Assembly: GCF_021018745.1 (NCBI RefSeq)
Contig: NZ_CP063845.1
Coordinates: forward strand, 3,224,001-3,288,000
Length of the DNA stretch: 64,000 bases
DNA from: Gloeobacter morelensis MG652769
Lineage (GTDB): Bacteria; Cyanobacteriota; Cyanobacteriia; Gloeobacterales; Gloeobacteraceae
Direction: 5' to 3'
The notes below the pieces were generated by a model. That model was given only the letters and a program-made list of their open reading frames with translations, did no database searches and was not told the DNA's origin. A program made the translations under genes and the position numbers. Of the stretch, positions 25,129 to 34,783 are shown piece by piece. Within the stretch, counting starts at the first letter, position 1. Every line of letters begins with the position of its first letter.

Positions 25129-26034
25129 TCAACGGCTGTGATCGCCCAGCATCTTGAAGGCGATCTCCAGACTCGCCTTCATGCGGTTGAAGGCTTTGCC
25201 GAGCATGCCAATCTCATCACCTGCATCTTCAGGAAAGTTGTCGCTCGATTGGCCTGTGCTCACCTGCTCGGCGGTCTGGGCCATGCGCACAATCGGGAGG
25301 GTGACCGTTTGCCTGAGCAGCACCGTGATCACCCCGGCAAAAATTACAAAAAAGCCCGCCAGGATGCTCACCACCAGCACCCAGGAACGTACCGCACTCG
25401 CGTAGACTGCTTCGACCGGCACCGAGATGAGCTGGATGGCGATGATTTCGCCCAGTTTCCACCCGAAGCCGTTTCGATCGCCGTAGACATTCAGCATGCT
25501 CTTGGGGGCAACCTCCGGGGTGCTGTGGCACTGCAGGCAACTGGGCTCGGACACTTTTAAAGGCCGGGCGACGTAGAACACTTCACCGCCCGGCTGTTCG
25601 CGAAAACCGCTGATTTCTTTGGTGGCCGGCTCCCTGCGAAAGCGGCCGACCAGGGCTTCTTCAAAAGCGTCCGCCTTGTCGCGCAGGTTGGTGGGGTTGG
25701 GGGCGGCCTCTTTATAGAAAAAACTCCGATACTCCTCGTTGCCGCGCAGGTTCTCAAAGACAGTGGTGGCCGAAAAAGACGGGATGCGCTCCGGATGAAA
25801 GTCGGTCTCGTCGCTCACCTGATCTGAAAGAATGGCAGGCTCGACGTTCAAGTCGGTGTACTGGCGAATGGCGAGCATCGTCTGCATGAGCATCCCCGCC
25901 TTCGAGGCGATTTCGCGCTCGGCGTTCTGCTGCAGGACAAACGAGAGCATCGCGCCGCTGCCCACGATCGTGCAGGCGGAAGCGAGCAACAGGATGAGGC
26001 CGAACTTGGCTCCGAGTCTGAGGTTCTTGAACAT
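25129..26034 (-). CDS. Haem-c binding membrane sensor (Tll0287/DUF3365-like) with HAMP domain
   Basis: About 301 residues: an N-terminal membrane helix (FGLILLLASACTIVGSGAMLSFVL), a periplasmic Tll0287-like domain with the haem motif SCLQCHST (C-x-x-C-H) and PNPTNLRDKADAFE, a second helix (SWVLVVSILAGFFVIFAGVITVLL), then a HAMP linker ending soon after. No kinase, cyclase or methyl-accepting domain follows, so signal output must go through a partner. The family senses redox or gases by haem c in plant-like and cyanobacterial proteins. The start MFKNLRLG at 26034 is the usual N-terminus; a GTG at 26070 is possible. It is divergent from a LuxR-type response regulator at 26430. Confidence 0.88.
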   Translation of the reverse strand: MFKNLRLGAKFGLILLLASACTIVGSGAMLSFVLQQNAEREIASKAGMLMQTMLAIRQYTDLNVEPAILSDQVSDETDFHPERIPSFSATTVFENLRGNEEYRSFFYKEAAPNPTNLRDKADAFEEALVGRFRREPATKEISGFREQPGGEVFYVARPLKVSEPSCLQCHSTPEVAPKSMLNVYGDRNGFGWKLGEIIAIQLISVPVEAVYASAVRSWVLVVSILAGFFVIFAGVITVLLRQTVTLPIVRMAQTAEQVSTGQSSDNFPEDAGDEIGMLGKAFNRMKASLEIAFKMLGDHSR

Positions 26035-26429
26035 CGGCTCGTAAAAAGTAGAGTGTATTTCGGTGCTCACTTGGCTGCCTGTGGGGTGCAGTGGATATGC
26101 ACCCCGAGTTTAAACCGCCTCGCGGGCGAGATCGCCGAGCTGTGTCACCAGTGCTGCCGGTCGGTGTGCTCTAGGGTAAGAATGGCTTTGCGGGGCGAAA
26201 GGCTACCCCTTCGTGCAGGTGCTGCGAACGGTAGCTCAGGATTTCTCCCGGCAGGGCCAGTTGCGCCGAAAAAGTGCTGTTGCAGTGGGGATGCCGAGTC
26301 GGAGAGAAAAACCGGTTCAACCCAAAGCAACTCCCACTCAAGTCGTGCCCGCCTACGGAGACTTGCGCTTTGGGCTCAGGCAGCGCAGAAGCCGCAGTGG
26401 TACGCTGAGGAAAATCCCTCAACACCCCT
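26035..26429. other. Divergent intergenic region between haem sensor and response regulator
   Basis: About 360-395 bases, longer than most gaps in this window. It contains a perfect inverted repeat at 26083-26105 (listed separately) and several smaller GC-rich complementary stretches such as GGGGCGAAAGGCTACCCC at about 26191. No gene is seen on either strand that beats the shadow frames. It should hold both promoters, and a small RNA is possible but not supported. Confidence 0.4.
26083..26105. promoter_or_regulatory. Perfect 8-bp inverted repeat, candidate operator
   Basis: GGGGTGCA (26083-26090) and TGCACCCC (26098-26105), separated by 7 bases. It sits 13 to 49 bases upstream of the possible starts of the haem sensor gene and has no T-run after it on either strand, so an operator or leader hairpin is more likely than a terminator. 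Confidence 0.45.
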
Positions 26430-27083
26430 ATGGCCTTGCGCTTCATCATTGTCGAAGATCATCCCGAGGTGGCCAAGAACAACTGCGAGTGGCTGCAGAA
26501 GCTCGAAGCCGACGCCTATTGTGAGACTTTGAGCGACCCGGTCGCCGCGATCAAACGCCTCAAAGAATTCCAGCCGGATCTGTTGGTGGTCGACTTGCTC
26601 TACGGCCAGACTAGCGGCCAGCAGTCGGCCGAACCGGGCCTCAATTTGCTGCGCGACGTCTTCAAGCACTTTCCGCACCAGTGCGTCATGGTCTACTCGA
26701 GTGAGCCCCTGTTGCTCACCCCCTTGGGCGAGGCGATCGGTCGCCATGAGGGCGGTTTTGCCGCCGTCAACAAGATGGACCGGCGCACCCAGTTTCTCGA
26801 AGGTGCCAAAAGTGCCCTGAGCGGCGAGCTGAAGATCCCCCGCGAGCTGCGCGGTCTGCTGCAGCTGACCGAGCGGGAGGTCGAGGTGCTCAGCCTCATC
26901 TGCAAAGAAGCCCTCACCGATCAGGCGGTGGCCGATCGCATCTATACCAGCAAAAAAACGGTGCAGAACCACGTCCAGCGCCTCAAAGAAAAGCTGGGGA
27001 TCGCCCTGGAGGATACCAACGAAACCAACGGCCGGGTGGCGCTATGTATCGAGGCGGTGCGGCGCAAACTGGTGCAGTTTTAG
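26430..27083 (+). CDS. LuxR/NarL-type response regulator
   Basis: A 217-residue transcription regulator. The receiver domain (1-125) has the acidic pair ED at 9-10 and the phospho-acceptor Asp55 in DLLVVDLLYG; the conserved Lys is in AAVNKMDRR. The C-terminal helix-turn-helix (about 145-210) reads LTEREVEVLSLICKEALTDQ and SKKTVQNHVQRLKEKLG. The domain is atypical in having an insertion (YGQTSGQQSAEPGLNLL) after the phospho-site. No histidine kinase adjoins; the divergent haem-HAMP sensor is the nearest signalling gene. The csaB gene begins one base after its stop, so they are co-transcribed. Confidence 0.93.
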   Translation: MALRFIIVEDHPEVAKNNCEWLQKLEADAYCETLSDPVAAIKRLKEFQPDLLVVDLLYGQTSGQQSAEPGLNLLRDVFKHFPHQCVMVYSSEPLLLTPLGEAIGRHEGGFAAVNKMDRRTQFLEGAKSALSGELKIPRELRGLLQLTEREVEVLSLICKEALTDQAVADRIYTSKKTVQNHVQRLKEKLGIALEDTNETNGRVALCIEAVRRKLVQF

Positions 27084-27084
27084 A

Positions 27085-28125
27085 ATGCGGGCCGTTCTGT
27101 GCGGCTACTACGGCTTCGGCAACGGCGGCGACGAAGCGCTGCTGTCCGCTCTGTTGCAGATGCTGCCCGGCCACATCGAGCCGGTAGTGCTCGCGGCCAA
27201 CCCCCGGCAGATGCAAAAACGCTACGGCGTCGAGTGCCGGGATCGGTGGAACTGGTTTGCAGTCAGCAGCGCCATTGCCCGCGCCGATGCGTTCATCTGG
27301 GGCGGCGGCAGTCTGATGCAGGATGTCACCGGCCGCAAAAGCGTGCTCTACTACGGTTCACTGATGCAGCTGGCCCAGAGTTTCGGCAAGCGCACCGTCG
27401 CCTGGGCCCAGGGCATCGGGCCATTGCGCGATCCTTGGTGCCGCGATTATACCCGCAGAGTGCTGGCGGGTTGTCGGGCGGTGAGCGTACGCGATGCGGC
27501 TTCTGCCCAGTTACTAGACGCCTGGAGTATTCCCCACGAACAGACCTGCGATCCGGTCTGGGCACTGGAACCGGCCTCTAACCCGACGGCCGGATCGCTC
27601 CGGCCGCCGCGCGTGGCGGTGGTCCTCAGACCCCACCCGGACCTCGGCGCGCGCCGGCAGGCGGTGATCATCGCGGCACTCGACCAACTGCAGCGGGATC
27701 TCGGTGCAAGCGTTCTGTGCGTTCCTTTTCAGATTCCTGGGGATGAACCCCTTGCCCGCGCCGTCGCCGAAAGCCTCGAAAAACCTGGACTGGTGGTCAG
27801 CGAGGACGATCCCCGCCGATTGATGGGTCTGTTCGCCTCGGTGCAGCTCACTGTCGCCATGCGGCTGCACGGCGTGCTGATGGCCGCCGCCGGGGGTAAC
27901 CCGGTCTGGGGCCTCAGCTACGATCCGAAAGTGGCTCAACTGCTCAGCCAGATCCAGGCTCCCGGCTGTGCACTTGACCGGCTTCCCGACGACCCGGCGG
28001 TGCTCGCCCGCGCCTGGGGCGAAGCCTACAAAGGCAGCGGCCTCAATGCCGAGGTGCGCCAAGGCTGGGCGCACAGAGCACGCGCCAATGCTCGGGTCCT
28101 TACCCGGGTGCTTGGCCCGGCTTAG
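27085..28125 (+). CDS. csaB: Polysaccharide pyruvyl transferase CsaB
   Basis: A 346-residue protein of the pyruvyl transferase family. MRAVLCGYYGFGNGGDEALL is the CsaB N-terminal signature, followed by FIWGGGSLMQD, KRTVAWAQGIGPL and VAMRLHGVLMAAAGGNPVWG, the last being the family C-terminal motif. CsaB adds ketal pyruvate to cell-wall polysaccharide, which in turn binds SLH-domain surface proteins; an SLH protein is encoded at 37756-39561 in this window. The ATG lies one base after the response-regulator stop. It converges with clpS, with a 4-base overlap of the two ends. Confidence 0.92.
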   Translation: MRAVLCGYYGFGNGGDEALLSALLQMLPGHIEPVVLAANPRQMQKRYGVECRDRWNWFAVSSAIARADAFIWGGGSLMQDVTGRKSVLYYGSLMQLAQSFGKRTVAWAQGIGPLRDPWCRDYTRRVLAGCRAVSVRDAASAQLLDAWSIPHEQTCDPVWALEPASNPTAGSLRPPRVAVVLRPHPDLGARRQAVIIAALDQLQRDLGASVLCVPFQIPGDEPLARAVAESLEKPGLVVSEDDPRRLMGLFASVQLTVAMRLHGVLMAAAGGNPVWGLSYDPKVAQLLSQIQAPGCALDRLPDDPAVLARAWGEAYKGSGLNAEVRQGWAHRARANARVLTRVLGPA

Positions 28126-28403
28126 CAGTCAGGTTCGTAGGTGCTGGTCAAGTTGTGGCGGTTGAGGCTTTCACTATAAAATTCGGCGTGTTCGAGGGCA
28201 CAGACAATCACCACAGCCACCCCGCTGTTGTGGGCTTCGAGCATGATCTTGCGCGCCTTGGAAGGCTGCATTTTTGGAATGGTCTTCATCAGCACCTCGA
28301 TCACGTAGTTCATCGGCGTGTGATCGTCGTTGTGCAGCAGAACCTTGTACAGCGGCATAGGTTTGCGCTGTACACTCTTCTTCTCAAGGGTCTCAGTGCT
28401 CAT
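28122..28403 (-). CDS. clpS: ATP-dependent Clp protease adaptor ClpS
   Basis: A 93-residue adaptor that delivers N-degron substrates to ClpC/ClpA. The core YKVLLHNDDHTPMNYVIEVL has the substrate-pocket asparagine and aspartates, followed by MQPSKARKIMLEAHNSGVAVV and EHAEFYSESL. The N-terminal extension is short and polar. Length and motifs are standard for a cyanobacterial ClpS1. It stands alone, convergent with csaB. Confidence 0.95.
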   Translation of the reverse strand: MSTETLEKKSVQRKPMPLYKVLLHNDDHTPMNYVIEVLMKTIPKMQPSKARKIMLEAHNSGVAVVIVCALEHAEFYSESLNRHNLTSTYEPDC

Positions 28404-28512
28404 AAAATATTCGGATGAATGCGCAAAAATACTCAGTTACTCATTTTGCCTGCCAGTAGGGGCGTTGGCAATACCAAATATATCCACTGGCTGAGAAATT
28501 GAAAGGAGCGAC

Positions 28513-29067
28513 ATGAAACTGACCCTGGTAAGCGGTGCCGCCCGCAGCGGCAAGAGCCAACTGGCTGAGCAACTGGCGGCGCGCGCTACCCGGGTTACTT
28601 ACGTTGCCACAGGCTGGAGTGCCCCTGATGATGCGGACTGGCAGGTGCGCCTCGCGCGCCACCGCGAGCGCCGTCCCTCCTACTGGGGTCTGGTTGAGAC
28701 CGGTGTGCCCGGTGGCCCGACCCTCGAAGCGGTGCTCGCAGAAGCCGAAGCGGACGAATGCTTGCTGATCGATTCGCTCGGGGGCTGGCTGGGTGCGAGG
28801 CTGCTGACAGATTTTGAGGAGGAATCGCTCGCCCGGGCGGTGGCGGCCCTGCCCGGGCAGCTGCACCGGTGTGCGGCACGGGTGATCGCCGTGAGCGAGG
28901 AGGTCGGGTGGGGTGTGATCCCCGCCTATCCCCTGGGTCGGCGTTTCCGAGACTTGCTCGGTGCACTCAACCGCAATGTGGCCCGCGAGGCCGACGCCGC
29001 TTACCTGGTCGCCAACGGCTATGCCCTGGATCTAAAGGTGATTGGGCGGGCCATCGATCAATTTTAA
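28513..29067 (+). CDS. cobU: Adenosylcobinamide kinase / cobinamide-phosphate guanylyltransferase
   Basis: A 184-residue bifunctional enzyme of the nucleotide-loop assembly of cobalamin (CobU/CobP). The P-loop is [12 protein letters not shown] near residue 8-19, the nucleotidyl-transfer segment [10 protein letters not shown] follows, and the signature [10 protein letters not shown] is near residue 137, followed by [16 protein letters not shown]. The start ATG at 28513 follows AAAGGAG. No other cob gene adjoins in this window. A tRNA-Gln gene lies opposite, just beyond its end. Confidence 0.94.
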   Translation: MKLTLVSGAARSGKSQLAEQLAARATRVTYVATGWSAPDDADWQVRLARHRERRPSYWGLVETGVPGGPTLEAVLAEAEADECLLIDSLGGWLGARLLTDFEEESLARAVAALPGQLHRCAARVIAVSEEVGWGVIPAYPLGRRFRDLLGALNRNVAREADAAYLVANGYALDLKVIGRAIDQF

Positions 29068-29076
29068 ACCACTATC

Positions 29077-29148
29077 CTCGGGCGGATGGATTCGAACCAC
29101 CGAGTGCCTGGACCAAAACCAGGTGCCTTACCGCTTGGCGACGCCCGA
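29077..29148 (-). tRNA. trnQ-UUG: tRNA-Gln (anticodon UUG)
   Basis: A 72-base cloverleaf on the minus strand. The 7-bp acceptor stem (TCGGGCG with CGCCCGA) is perfect, the D arm contains GCCAAGCGGTAAGGC, the anticodon stem CCTGG/CCAGG encloses TTTTGGT with anticodon TTG, and the T arm is GGTGG-TTCGAAT-CCATC. The 3' CCA is not encoded. The downstream side overlaps nothing; cobU ends 10 bases away on the other strand. Confidence 0.95.
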
Positions 29149-29190
29149 ACGCTTCGCCAATCGTAACCCACGCGCTCGCAGGCCTGTCAA

Positions 29191-29214
29191 GGCGAGGCCC
29201 GCTCGGGCCTCGCC
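29191..29214. other. Perfect 10-bp inverted repeat upstream of ndhC
   Basis: GGCGAGGCCC (29191-29200), loop GCTC, GGGCCTCGCC (29205-29214). No T-run follows on either strand. It lies between the 5' side of the tRNA-Gln gene and the ndhC start at 29264, so it could be a leader structure of the ndh operon or a weak terminator. Confidence 0.5.
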
Positions 29215-29263
29215 CGCAAGCTGCGTTACACTGAAGGCGACAACCGTTACTTCACAAAACGCA

Positions 29264-29626
29264 GTGTTTGTTCTTTCCGGTTACGACGCCCTGCTCATCT
29301 TTTTGATGTTGAGCGCCCTGGTCCCGGTACTGGCCCTCACCATCTCCTATCTCATTCGCCCCAAAGGTTCCGGCGCCTTCCGCACCACCACCTATGAATC
29401 AGGGGTCGATCCGCGCGGCGACAGTTGGATCCAGTTCAACATCCGCTATTACATGTTTGCCCTGGTTTTTGTCGTCTTCGACGTGGAGACGGTATTTCTC
29501 TATCCCTGGGCCGCGGCGTTCAACCAGCTGGGACTGCTCGCGTTTATCGAAGCACTGATTTTTATCGCTATTCTGGTAGTCGCCCTGGTCTACGCCTGGC
29601 GCAAGGGCGCCCTCGAGTGGACCTGA
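29264..29626 (+). CDS. ndhC: NDH-1 subunit 3 (NdhC)
   Basis: A 120-residue membrane subunit of the cyanobacterial NDH-1 complex (photosynthetic and respiratory ferredoxin-plastoquinone oxidoreductase). Three membrane helices are seen: [37 protein letters not shown] and [19 protein letters not shown]. The cytoplasmic loop [21 protein letters not shown] is the invariant NdhC/NuoA motif. A GTG start at 29264 gives the family length; an upstream frame to 29042 reads through the tRNA gene and is not coding. It heads the ndhC-ndhK-ndhJ operon. Confidence 0.96.
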   Translation: MFVLSGYDALLIFLMLSALVPVLALTISYLIRPKGSGAFRTTTYESGVDPRGDSWIQFNIRYYMFALVFVVFDVETVFLYPWAAAFNQLGLLAFIEALIFIAILVVALVYAWRKGALEWT

Positions 29627-29682
29627 TCCGACCCGACTGTATCTACGCACCCACCCCGCACGGGCGCAAGCCCTGAGACGCC

Positions 29683-30381
29683 ATGGACACCAAGAACCTG
29701 CTCAACCCGATCGAGCGCCCGGAAGTCACCAGCGAACTGACCAACAACGTGGTGCTCACGACGCTCAACGATCTGTACAACTGGGCGCGGCTTTCGAGCG
29801 TCTGGCCTTTGATGTACGGTACAAGTTGCTGCTTTATCGAATTTGCCGGGCTCATCGGCTCGCGCTTCGACTTCGACCGCTTCGGGCTGGTGCCCCGGGC
29901 CTCGCCGCGCCAGGCGGACCTGATCATTACTGCCGGTACGGTCACTATGAAGATGGCCCCAGCGCTGGTGACACTCTACGAACAAATGCCCGAGCCCAAG
30001 TACGTGATCGCCATGGGGGCCTGCACGATCACCGGCGGCATGTTCTCCACCGACTCCTACACCACCGTGCGGGGTGTCGACAAGCTCGTACCGGTAGACG
30101 TGTACATCCCGGGTTGCCCGCCCAGGCCGGAGGCAATCTTCGATGCGATCATCAAGTTGCGCAAGAAAATGGCCACCGAGGATGTGCGCGACCGCTACGA
30201 GCAAATCCGCCAGACCCACCGCTACCACACGACTGCCCACACGCTCAAAGCGGTCCCGGAGTCGCTCTCGAGCAAGTATCTCGAGAGCCCGACCCGCCAG
30301 GCGCCCCCACCGGAGCTGGCGGCGGCCCTGGAGATGCCCCTGGTGCTGCCCGCAGTCGTCAAGCAAAACGAACAGAGCTGA
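29683..30381 (+). CDS. ndhK: NDH-1 subunit K (NdhK/PSII-G type)
   Basis: A 232-residue peripheral subunit that carries the N2 [4Fe-4S] cluster next to the quinone site. Ligands are visible: the CC pair in [10 protein letters not shown], Cys in [11 protein letters not shown] and Cys in [10 protein letters not shown]. The core is highly typical; the C-terminal 45 residues (from about [10 protein letters not shown]) are a cyanobacterial extension rich in Ala/Pro. It lies 56 bases after ndhC and 3 bases before ndhJ. Confidence 0.98.
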   Translation: MDTKNLLNPIERPEVTSELTNNVVLTTLNDLYNWARLSSVWPLMYGTSCCFIEFAGLIGSRFDFDRFGLVPRASPRQADLIITAGTVTMKMAPALVTLYEQMPEPKYVIAMGACTITGGMFSTDSYTTVRGVDKLVPVDVYIPGCPPRPEAIFDAIIKLRKKMATEDVRDRYEQIRQTHRYHTTAHTLKAVPESLSSKYLESPTRQAPPPELAAALEMPLVLPAVVKQNEQS

Positions 30382-30384
30382 GCG

Positions 30385-30915
30385 ATGGAAGAGCAAACCA
30401 CCCCATCCACGGCCGAAGAGCAGATTGCCATCGAGCTTGTCGCGGGCCCTATTTCCGACGCGCTCAAGGCGCGCGGTTTGCCCCACGAATTGACGGGTCT
30501 CGACAACCGCAAAATCGAGATCATCAAAGTGGAGCCCGAGCACCTGATTGCAGTAGCCAGGGCTCTCTACGACGACGGCTTCAACTATCTGGCCTGCCAG
30601 TGCGGCTTCGACGAGGGCCCCGGTGCTCCACTCGGGAGCATGTACCACCTCACCAAGCTGAGCGACAGTGCCGATCGGCCGCAGGAAGTGCGCATCAAAG
30701 TCTTTCTGCCCCGCGACAATCCGCGCGTCCCTTCTCTCTACTGGATCTGGAAGACGGCGGACTGGCAGGAGCGCGAGTCATTCGACATGTACGGAATCAT
30801 CTACGAAGGCCATCCCAACCTCATCCGCATCCTGATGCCGGAGGACTGGGTAGGCTGGCCGATGCGCAAAGACTACGTGACGCCCGATTTTTACGAGTTG
30901 CAGGACGCCTACTGA
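30385..30915 (+). CDS. ndhJ: NDH-1 subunit J
   Basis: A 176-residue peripheral subunit (NuoC/30-kDa type) of NDH-1. The signature [25 protein letters not shown]-type segment is seen as [10 protein letters not shown] and [19 protein letters not shown], and the C-terminal [14 protein letters not shown] is typical. ATG at 30385, 3 bases after ndhK. It ends the operon and converges with mfd (15-base gap, no terminator seen). Confidence 0.97.
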   Translation: MEEQTTPSTAEEQIAIELVAGPISDALKARGLPHELTGLDNRKIEIIKVEPEHLIAVARALYDDGFNYLACQCGFDEGPGAPLGSMYHLTKLSDSADRPQEVRIKVFLPRDNPRVPSLYWIWKTADWQERESFDMYGIIYEGHPNLIRILMPEDWVGWPMRKDYVTPDFYELQDAY

Positions 30916-30930
30916 GCCCCTCAGGCGAGA

Positions 30931-33900
30931 TTATCCCGCCATCTCCAGCGATGGCAACTGTACCTTGTCGAGCCACTGCACCAAATTTTCGAGTTGCTGG
31001 GCGCTGGGGAGGGTGCCCAGGTTGCGCACGGTGACTTTGCCGGGCTGGAAGAAAAAGCGTCCGCGCACCTCCGCCGGCAGCGCCTGGTGGATCTGCTCCC
31101 AGGCGGGGGCCTCCATGGGGGTCTCCAGCACAATGTTGGTGCCTTCGGGGCGGATGCGGGCAAAGCCCAGGGCGCGGGCCACCTGCTTCAGTTCCATGAC
31201 GCGCAGGAGCTGCTGGGCAGCGGGTGGGACCGGACCGTAGCGCTCGGTCCACTCGAGGGCGGTGGCCTGCAGCTGGGTGCGGTCGGGGGCAGCGGCCACC
31301 TGGCGGTAGGCGCGCATCTTCTGTTCGAGATCCGGGATGTAGTCGGCCGGGATAAAGGCGGTGACGCGCAGGTCGATCTGGGTGGCTTCGACTTTGGGCA
31401 GTTTGCGGCCGCGGATTTCTTGGATCGCCTCTTCGAGCAGTTCCATGTACAGATCGAAGCCGATGGCGTTGAGCTGACCCGACTGCTCGGCACCCAGCAA
31501 GTTGCCGACGCCGCGGATTTCCATGTCGCGCATGGCGAGCTGGTAGCCCGAGCCCAGCTGCGTAAATTCTTGAATAGCCCGCAGGCGCTTGCGCGCCTCG
31601 TCGGTGAGGCCGTCCTCCTGCTTGTAGAACATCCAGGCGTGGGCCTGTACCCCCGAGCGGCCCACCCGGCCGCGCAACTGGTAGAGCTGGGAAAGACCGA
31701 ACTGGTGAGCGTTCTCGACCAGGATCGTGTTGACGCGGGGAATATCGAGGCCCGATTCGATGATCGTCGTGCACACGAGAATGTCGTACTCGCCGCCGCT
31801 AAACGCAAGCATCGTCGATTCGAGTTCGCCCTCCTCCATCTGGCCGTGGCCGACGCCGACGCGGGCGGTGGGGATCATCGCCTGCAGACGGGCGGCGACA
31901 TCCTGGATATCTTCGATGCGGTTGTAGACATAAAAAATCTGGCCACCCCGGCCTAACTCCTGCAAGATCGCCGTGCGCACGTGCTCGGGGTCGTAGGGAG
32001 CCAGGTGGGTCTTAATCGGGCGGCGGCTCGGGGGCGGGGTGGTAATCAGGCTCATCTCGCGCACCCCAGAAAGCGACATGTAGAGCGTGCGGGGGATGGG
32101 AGTGGCCGTGAGGGTGAGCACGTCCACCTGGGTCTTGAGGGTCTTGATTTTTTCTTTTTGGGCGACGCCGAAGCGCTGCTCCTCGTCGATAATCAATAGC
32201 CCAAGATTCTGGAAGCGCACCCCGGCGCCCAACAGCTGGTGGGTGCCGATCACCAAGTCCAGTTCGCCGGTGGCGAGGCGGGCGAGCAGGTCTTTTTTCT
32301 CGCTCGCGGTGCGAAAGCGGTTGAGCAGGCCGATCGAAATCGGGTAGGGGGCGAAGCGCTCTTTAAATGTGTGGTAGTGCTGCGAGGCGAGCACCGTGGT
32401 GGGGACCAGCACGGCGCACTGGACACCTGAGGTGAGGGCTTTGAAGGCGGCACGGATCGCCACCTCGGTTTTGCCGAAGCCGACATCGCCGCAGACCAGT
32501 CGGTCCATGGGCCGTTCTGACTCCATGTCGATTTTCACTTCCTGGATGGCGCGGGCTTGATCCGGGGTGAGCGGATAGGGAAAAGACTCTTCCATCTCCC
32601 GCTGCCAGGGCTGGTCGGGCGGAAAGGGAATGCGGCTTTCCTGGGCGCGGCGGGCATAGAGATCGAGCAGGTCGAAGGCAATTTTCTGGATCGCTTTTTT
32701 GACTTTTTGCTTGGTCTTCTCCCAGCTCTTGCTCCCCATGCGCGAAAGCTGCACCGTCCCGCCGGTGGAGCGATAGCGCGAGAGCGAATTCATCTGGTCG
32801 GCCGCCACCCGCAGGATGCCGTCGGCGTACTCGATGACCAGGTACTCGCGCGCCGAGCCGCTCACGGTCAGCTTTTCAAGCTTCGCGAAGCGACCAATCC
32901 CATGGTTGCGGTGGACAACAAAATCGCCAGGGTTGAGCTTGTCGAGGTCGATTTGCTTGGAGGCGGCCCGGCGGCGCTTGCGCACGAAGTTGGGTGTGGC
33001 GAGCACCCGCTGTCCAAAAAATTCGCGATCGGTGACCAGCACGACGCGCAGGGTGGCAAGGATGCTCCCCTCCATCTCGGCAAGGCCCGAGTACTTGAGG
33101 GCAATGGGCGTGCGGGTGGAGCGCGCCTTTTCGATGGCAGGCAGATCCTGCGGGTTGGGGATGAACTGGGCGGGGCAGTCGTGATCGCCCAACAGGGCCA
33201 CTGCCCGGCTCGGCTGGGCCGAGAGCATCCAGATTTGTAGCCCCTGGGTGCGGTACTGCCGCAGGTGTTCCGCCAGGTTGCCGAACTGGTGGGGCACACT
33301 CGGCAGCGGCCGGCCGCCCAGACCGAACGCCTCACCCTCGGTGGCCAGTTCGCGCATCTCGATGCGCGCGTAGCGCCCGAGGGACGCTTCGATCGCCGCA
33401 AAATCGGTGTGTAGCGGCCCCGGTCCCACCGGCTGGTGGCACCACTGCTCCTCGGCCTGCTCGCACCAGCGGTACTCGGAGGAGCGCACCTGCTCGGGTT
33501 CATCGACACAGACAGTCAGCGCGTCCGGCAGATAGCTCACCAGCGAGGCCGGTTGGTCAAACGCCAGCCCCAGCCAGCGGCGCAGCCCCTCGGGAGCCTG
33601 ACCCTGCTGGATCTGGGTGCGCACGACTTCTTGCCAGCTATCGGGTAACGCGGCCACCCGCGCCGGGGTGAGGCGCAACTGCAGCTCCGGCAGTACCACC
33701 GGCCCGAAGCCCACTGGGGTAATCGCCACCTGCTCCACCGCATCGAGCGAGCGCTGGGTGGCCGGGTCAAATTCGCGCAGGCGCTCCAACTCGTCGCCGA
33801 ACCACTCGGCGCGCACGGGTATCTCGGCAGAAACCGGAAAGAAGTCCAGAATGTCGCCGCGGCGGGAGAATTGGCCCTCCGCCTCGACCTGTGGCACCCG

Positions 33901-34395
33901 CAAATAGCCCAGCCGGACCAGTTCGCCGGTCAACTTCTCAATCGACAGACCCGCACCCGCCTCCAGCGACAGGCAATATTCCGCCAGGTACTCCGGCGGC
34001 GGCAGGTGGGGATGCAGCGCCCGGCTGGTGCAGACGATCGCCCAGTGGGCGCTGATGCGTCCGGTCAGCTCGGCGAGCACCTGCAGTTGTCCCCAGGTGA
34101 CTTCTTCTTCCGGATCGAAAGGTTCGTAGGGGGTCGCTTCTGAGGACGGATACAGGTACACCGAACCCCAACCCATCGCTTCGAGCTGAGCGCTCCAGCG
34201 CGCCGCTTCCTCAAGATTGGCGGTGATCACCAAAAGTGGCGTGCCCTGGCGGCGGGCCAGTGCCGAGGCGGCAAGGCCGCGGGCGACCCGGTTGCCACCC
34301 TGCAGCCGGACAGGCAGGGCTTTGCCGAGGCGTTGGGCCATCTCCTCAAGAAACGGAGAACCCTTGAGACTCTGGACGAGGGCGGTGAGCGGCAT
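30931..34395 (-). CDS. mfd: Transcription-repair coupling factor Mfd
   Basis: A 1154-residue DNA translocase that removes stalled RNA polymerase at lesions and recruits UvrA. Domains in order: UvrB-homology region (about 1-330), RNA-polymerase-interacting CarD-like domain from about residue 480 ([18 protein letters not shown]), superfamily-2 helicase with Walker [12 protein letters not shown] near 632 and DEEQRFGV near 737, second RecA lobe with [19 protein letters not shown] and [10 protein letters not shown], and the C-terminal TRCF/UvrA-masking domain. All are present and of normal length. It is divergent from rpmB across 121 bases. Confidence 0.98.
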   Translation of the reverse strand: MPLTALVQSLKGSPFLEEMAQRLGKALPVRLQGGNRVARGLAASALARRQGTPLLVITANLEEAARWSAQLEAMGWGSVYLYPSSEATPYEPFDPEEEVTWGQLQVLAELTGRISAHWAIVCTSRALHPHLPPPEYLAEYCLSLEAGAGLSIEKLTGELVRLGYLRVPQVEAEGQFSRRGDILDFFPVSAEIPVRAEWFGDELERLREFDPATQRSLDAVEQVAITPVGFGPVVLPELQLRLTPARVAALPDSWQEVVRTQIQQGQAPEGLRRWLGLAFDQPASLVSYLPDALTVCVDEPEQVRSSEYRWCEQAEEQWCHQPVGPGPLHTDFAAIEASLGRYARIEMRELATEGEAFGLGGRPLPSVPHQFGNLAEHLRQYRTQGLQIWMLSAQPSRAVALLGDHDCPAQFIPNPQDLPAIEKARSTRTPIALKYSGLAEMEGSILATLRVVLVTDREFFGQRVLATPNFVRKRRRAASKQIDLDKLNPGDFVVHRNHGIGRFAKLEKLTVSGSAREYLVIEYADGILRVAADQMNSLSRYRSTGGTVQLSRMGSKSWEKTKQKVKKAIQKIAFDLLDLYARRAQESRIPFPPDQPWQREMEESFPYPLTPDQARAIQEVKIDMESERPMDRLVCGDVGFGKTEVAIRAAFKALTSGVQCAVLVPTTVLASQHYHTFKERFAPYPISIGLLNRFRTASEKKDLLARLATGELDLVIGTHQLLGAGVRFQNLGLLIIDEEQRFGVAQKEKIKTLKTQVDVLTLTATPIPRTLYMSLSGVREMSLITTPPPSRRPIKTHLAPYDPEHVRTAILQELGRGGQIFYVYNRIEDIQDVAARLQAMIPTARVGVGHGQMEEGELESTMLAFSGGEYDILVCTTIIESGLDIPRVNTILVENAHQFGLSQLYQLRGRVGRSGVQAHAWMFYKQEDGLTDEARKRLRAIQEFTQLGSGYQLAMRDMEIRGVGNLLGAEQSGQLNAIGFDLYMELLEEAIQEIRGRKLPKVEATQIDLRVTAFIPADYIPDLEQKMRAYRQVAAAPDRTQLQATALEWTERYGPVPPAAQQLLRVMELKQVARALGFARIRPEGTNIVLETPMEAPAWEQIHQALPAEVRGRFFFQPGKVTVRNLGTLPSAQQLENLVQWLDKVQLPSLEMAG

Positions 34396-34516
34396 GAACG
34401 ACAGGCAGCGTCAGCAATCTATTGTAACGTTGAGCCCACCGGCCACGACACCCGTGCGGCGAGCCCCGCAGGTGTGTAATAATTGGCGATTGTGTCCAAA
34501 ATCCGGAGTGCGGACG

Positions 34517-34762
34517 ATGTCTCGCAAGTGCATGCTCACCGGCAAAAAAGCCAATAACGCCTACAGCGTCTCTTTTTCCCACCGCCGCAACAAGCGCCTG
34601 CAGATGGCCAACCTGCAATGGAAGCGAATCTGGGATGACCAGCAGGGTTGCTTCGTGCGCTTGAAGCTTTCGACCAAAGCGATCAAGACCCTTGAGCACC
34701 GCAGCCTGCAGGCCTTAGCCAAAGAAGCGGGTCTGGATCTGAGCAAATACGTGGTGAAATAA
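34517..34762 (+). CDS. rpmB: 50S ribosomal protein L28
   Basis: An 81-residue basic ribosomal protein. [20 protein letters not shown] and [14 protein letters not shown] are the usual L28 motifs, ending with a helix-rich [20 protein letters not shown] tail; length is standard for cyanobacteria. The ATG at 34517 is the family start, the frame being open but meaningless upstream to 34217. It converges with the sucrose-phosphatase gene, with a 21-base gap containing only a short GGTGCG-CCGCACC hairpin. Confidence 0.97.
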   Translation: MSRKCMLTGKKANNAYSVSFSHRRNKRLQMANLQWKRIWDDQQGCFVRLKLSTKAIKTLEHRSLQALAKEAGLDLSKYVVK

Positions 34763-34783
34763 ACCGATGGTGCGCCGCACCGT

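Noticed and set aside
26150-26429. Structured small RNA or riboswitch in the sensor/regulator gap
   Set aside because: Several short complementary stretches exist, but none matches a known class (6S, SRP, RNase P, TPP, cobalamin).
26053-26532. 159-residue frame between the haem sensor and the response regulator
   Set aside because: It overlaps the response regulator in another frame and has mixed, low-quality composition.
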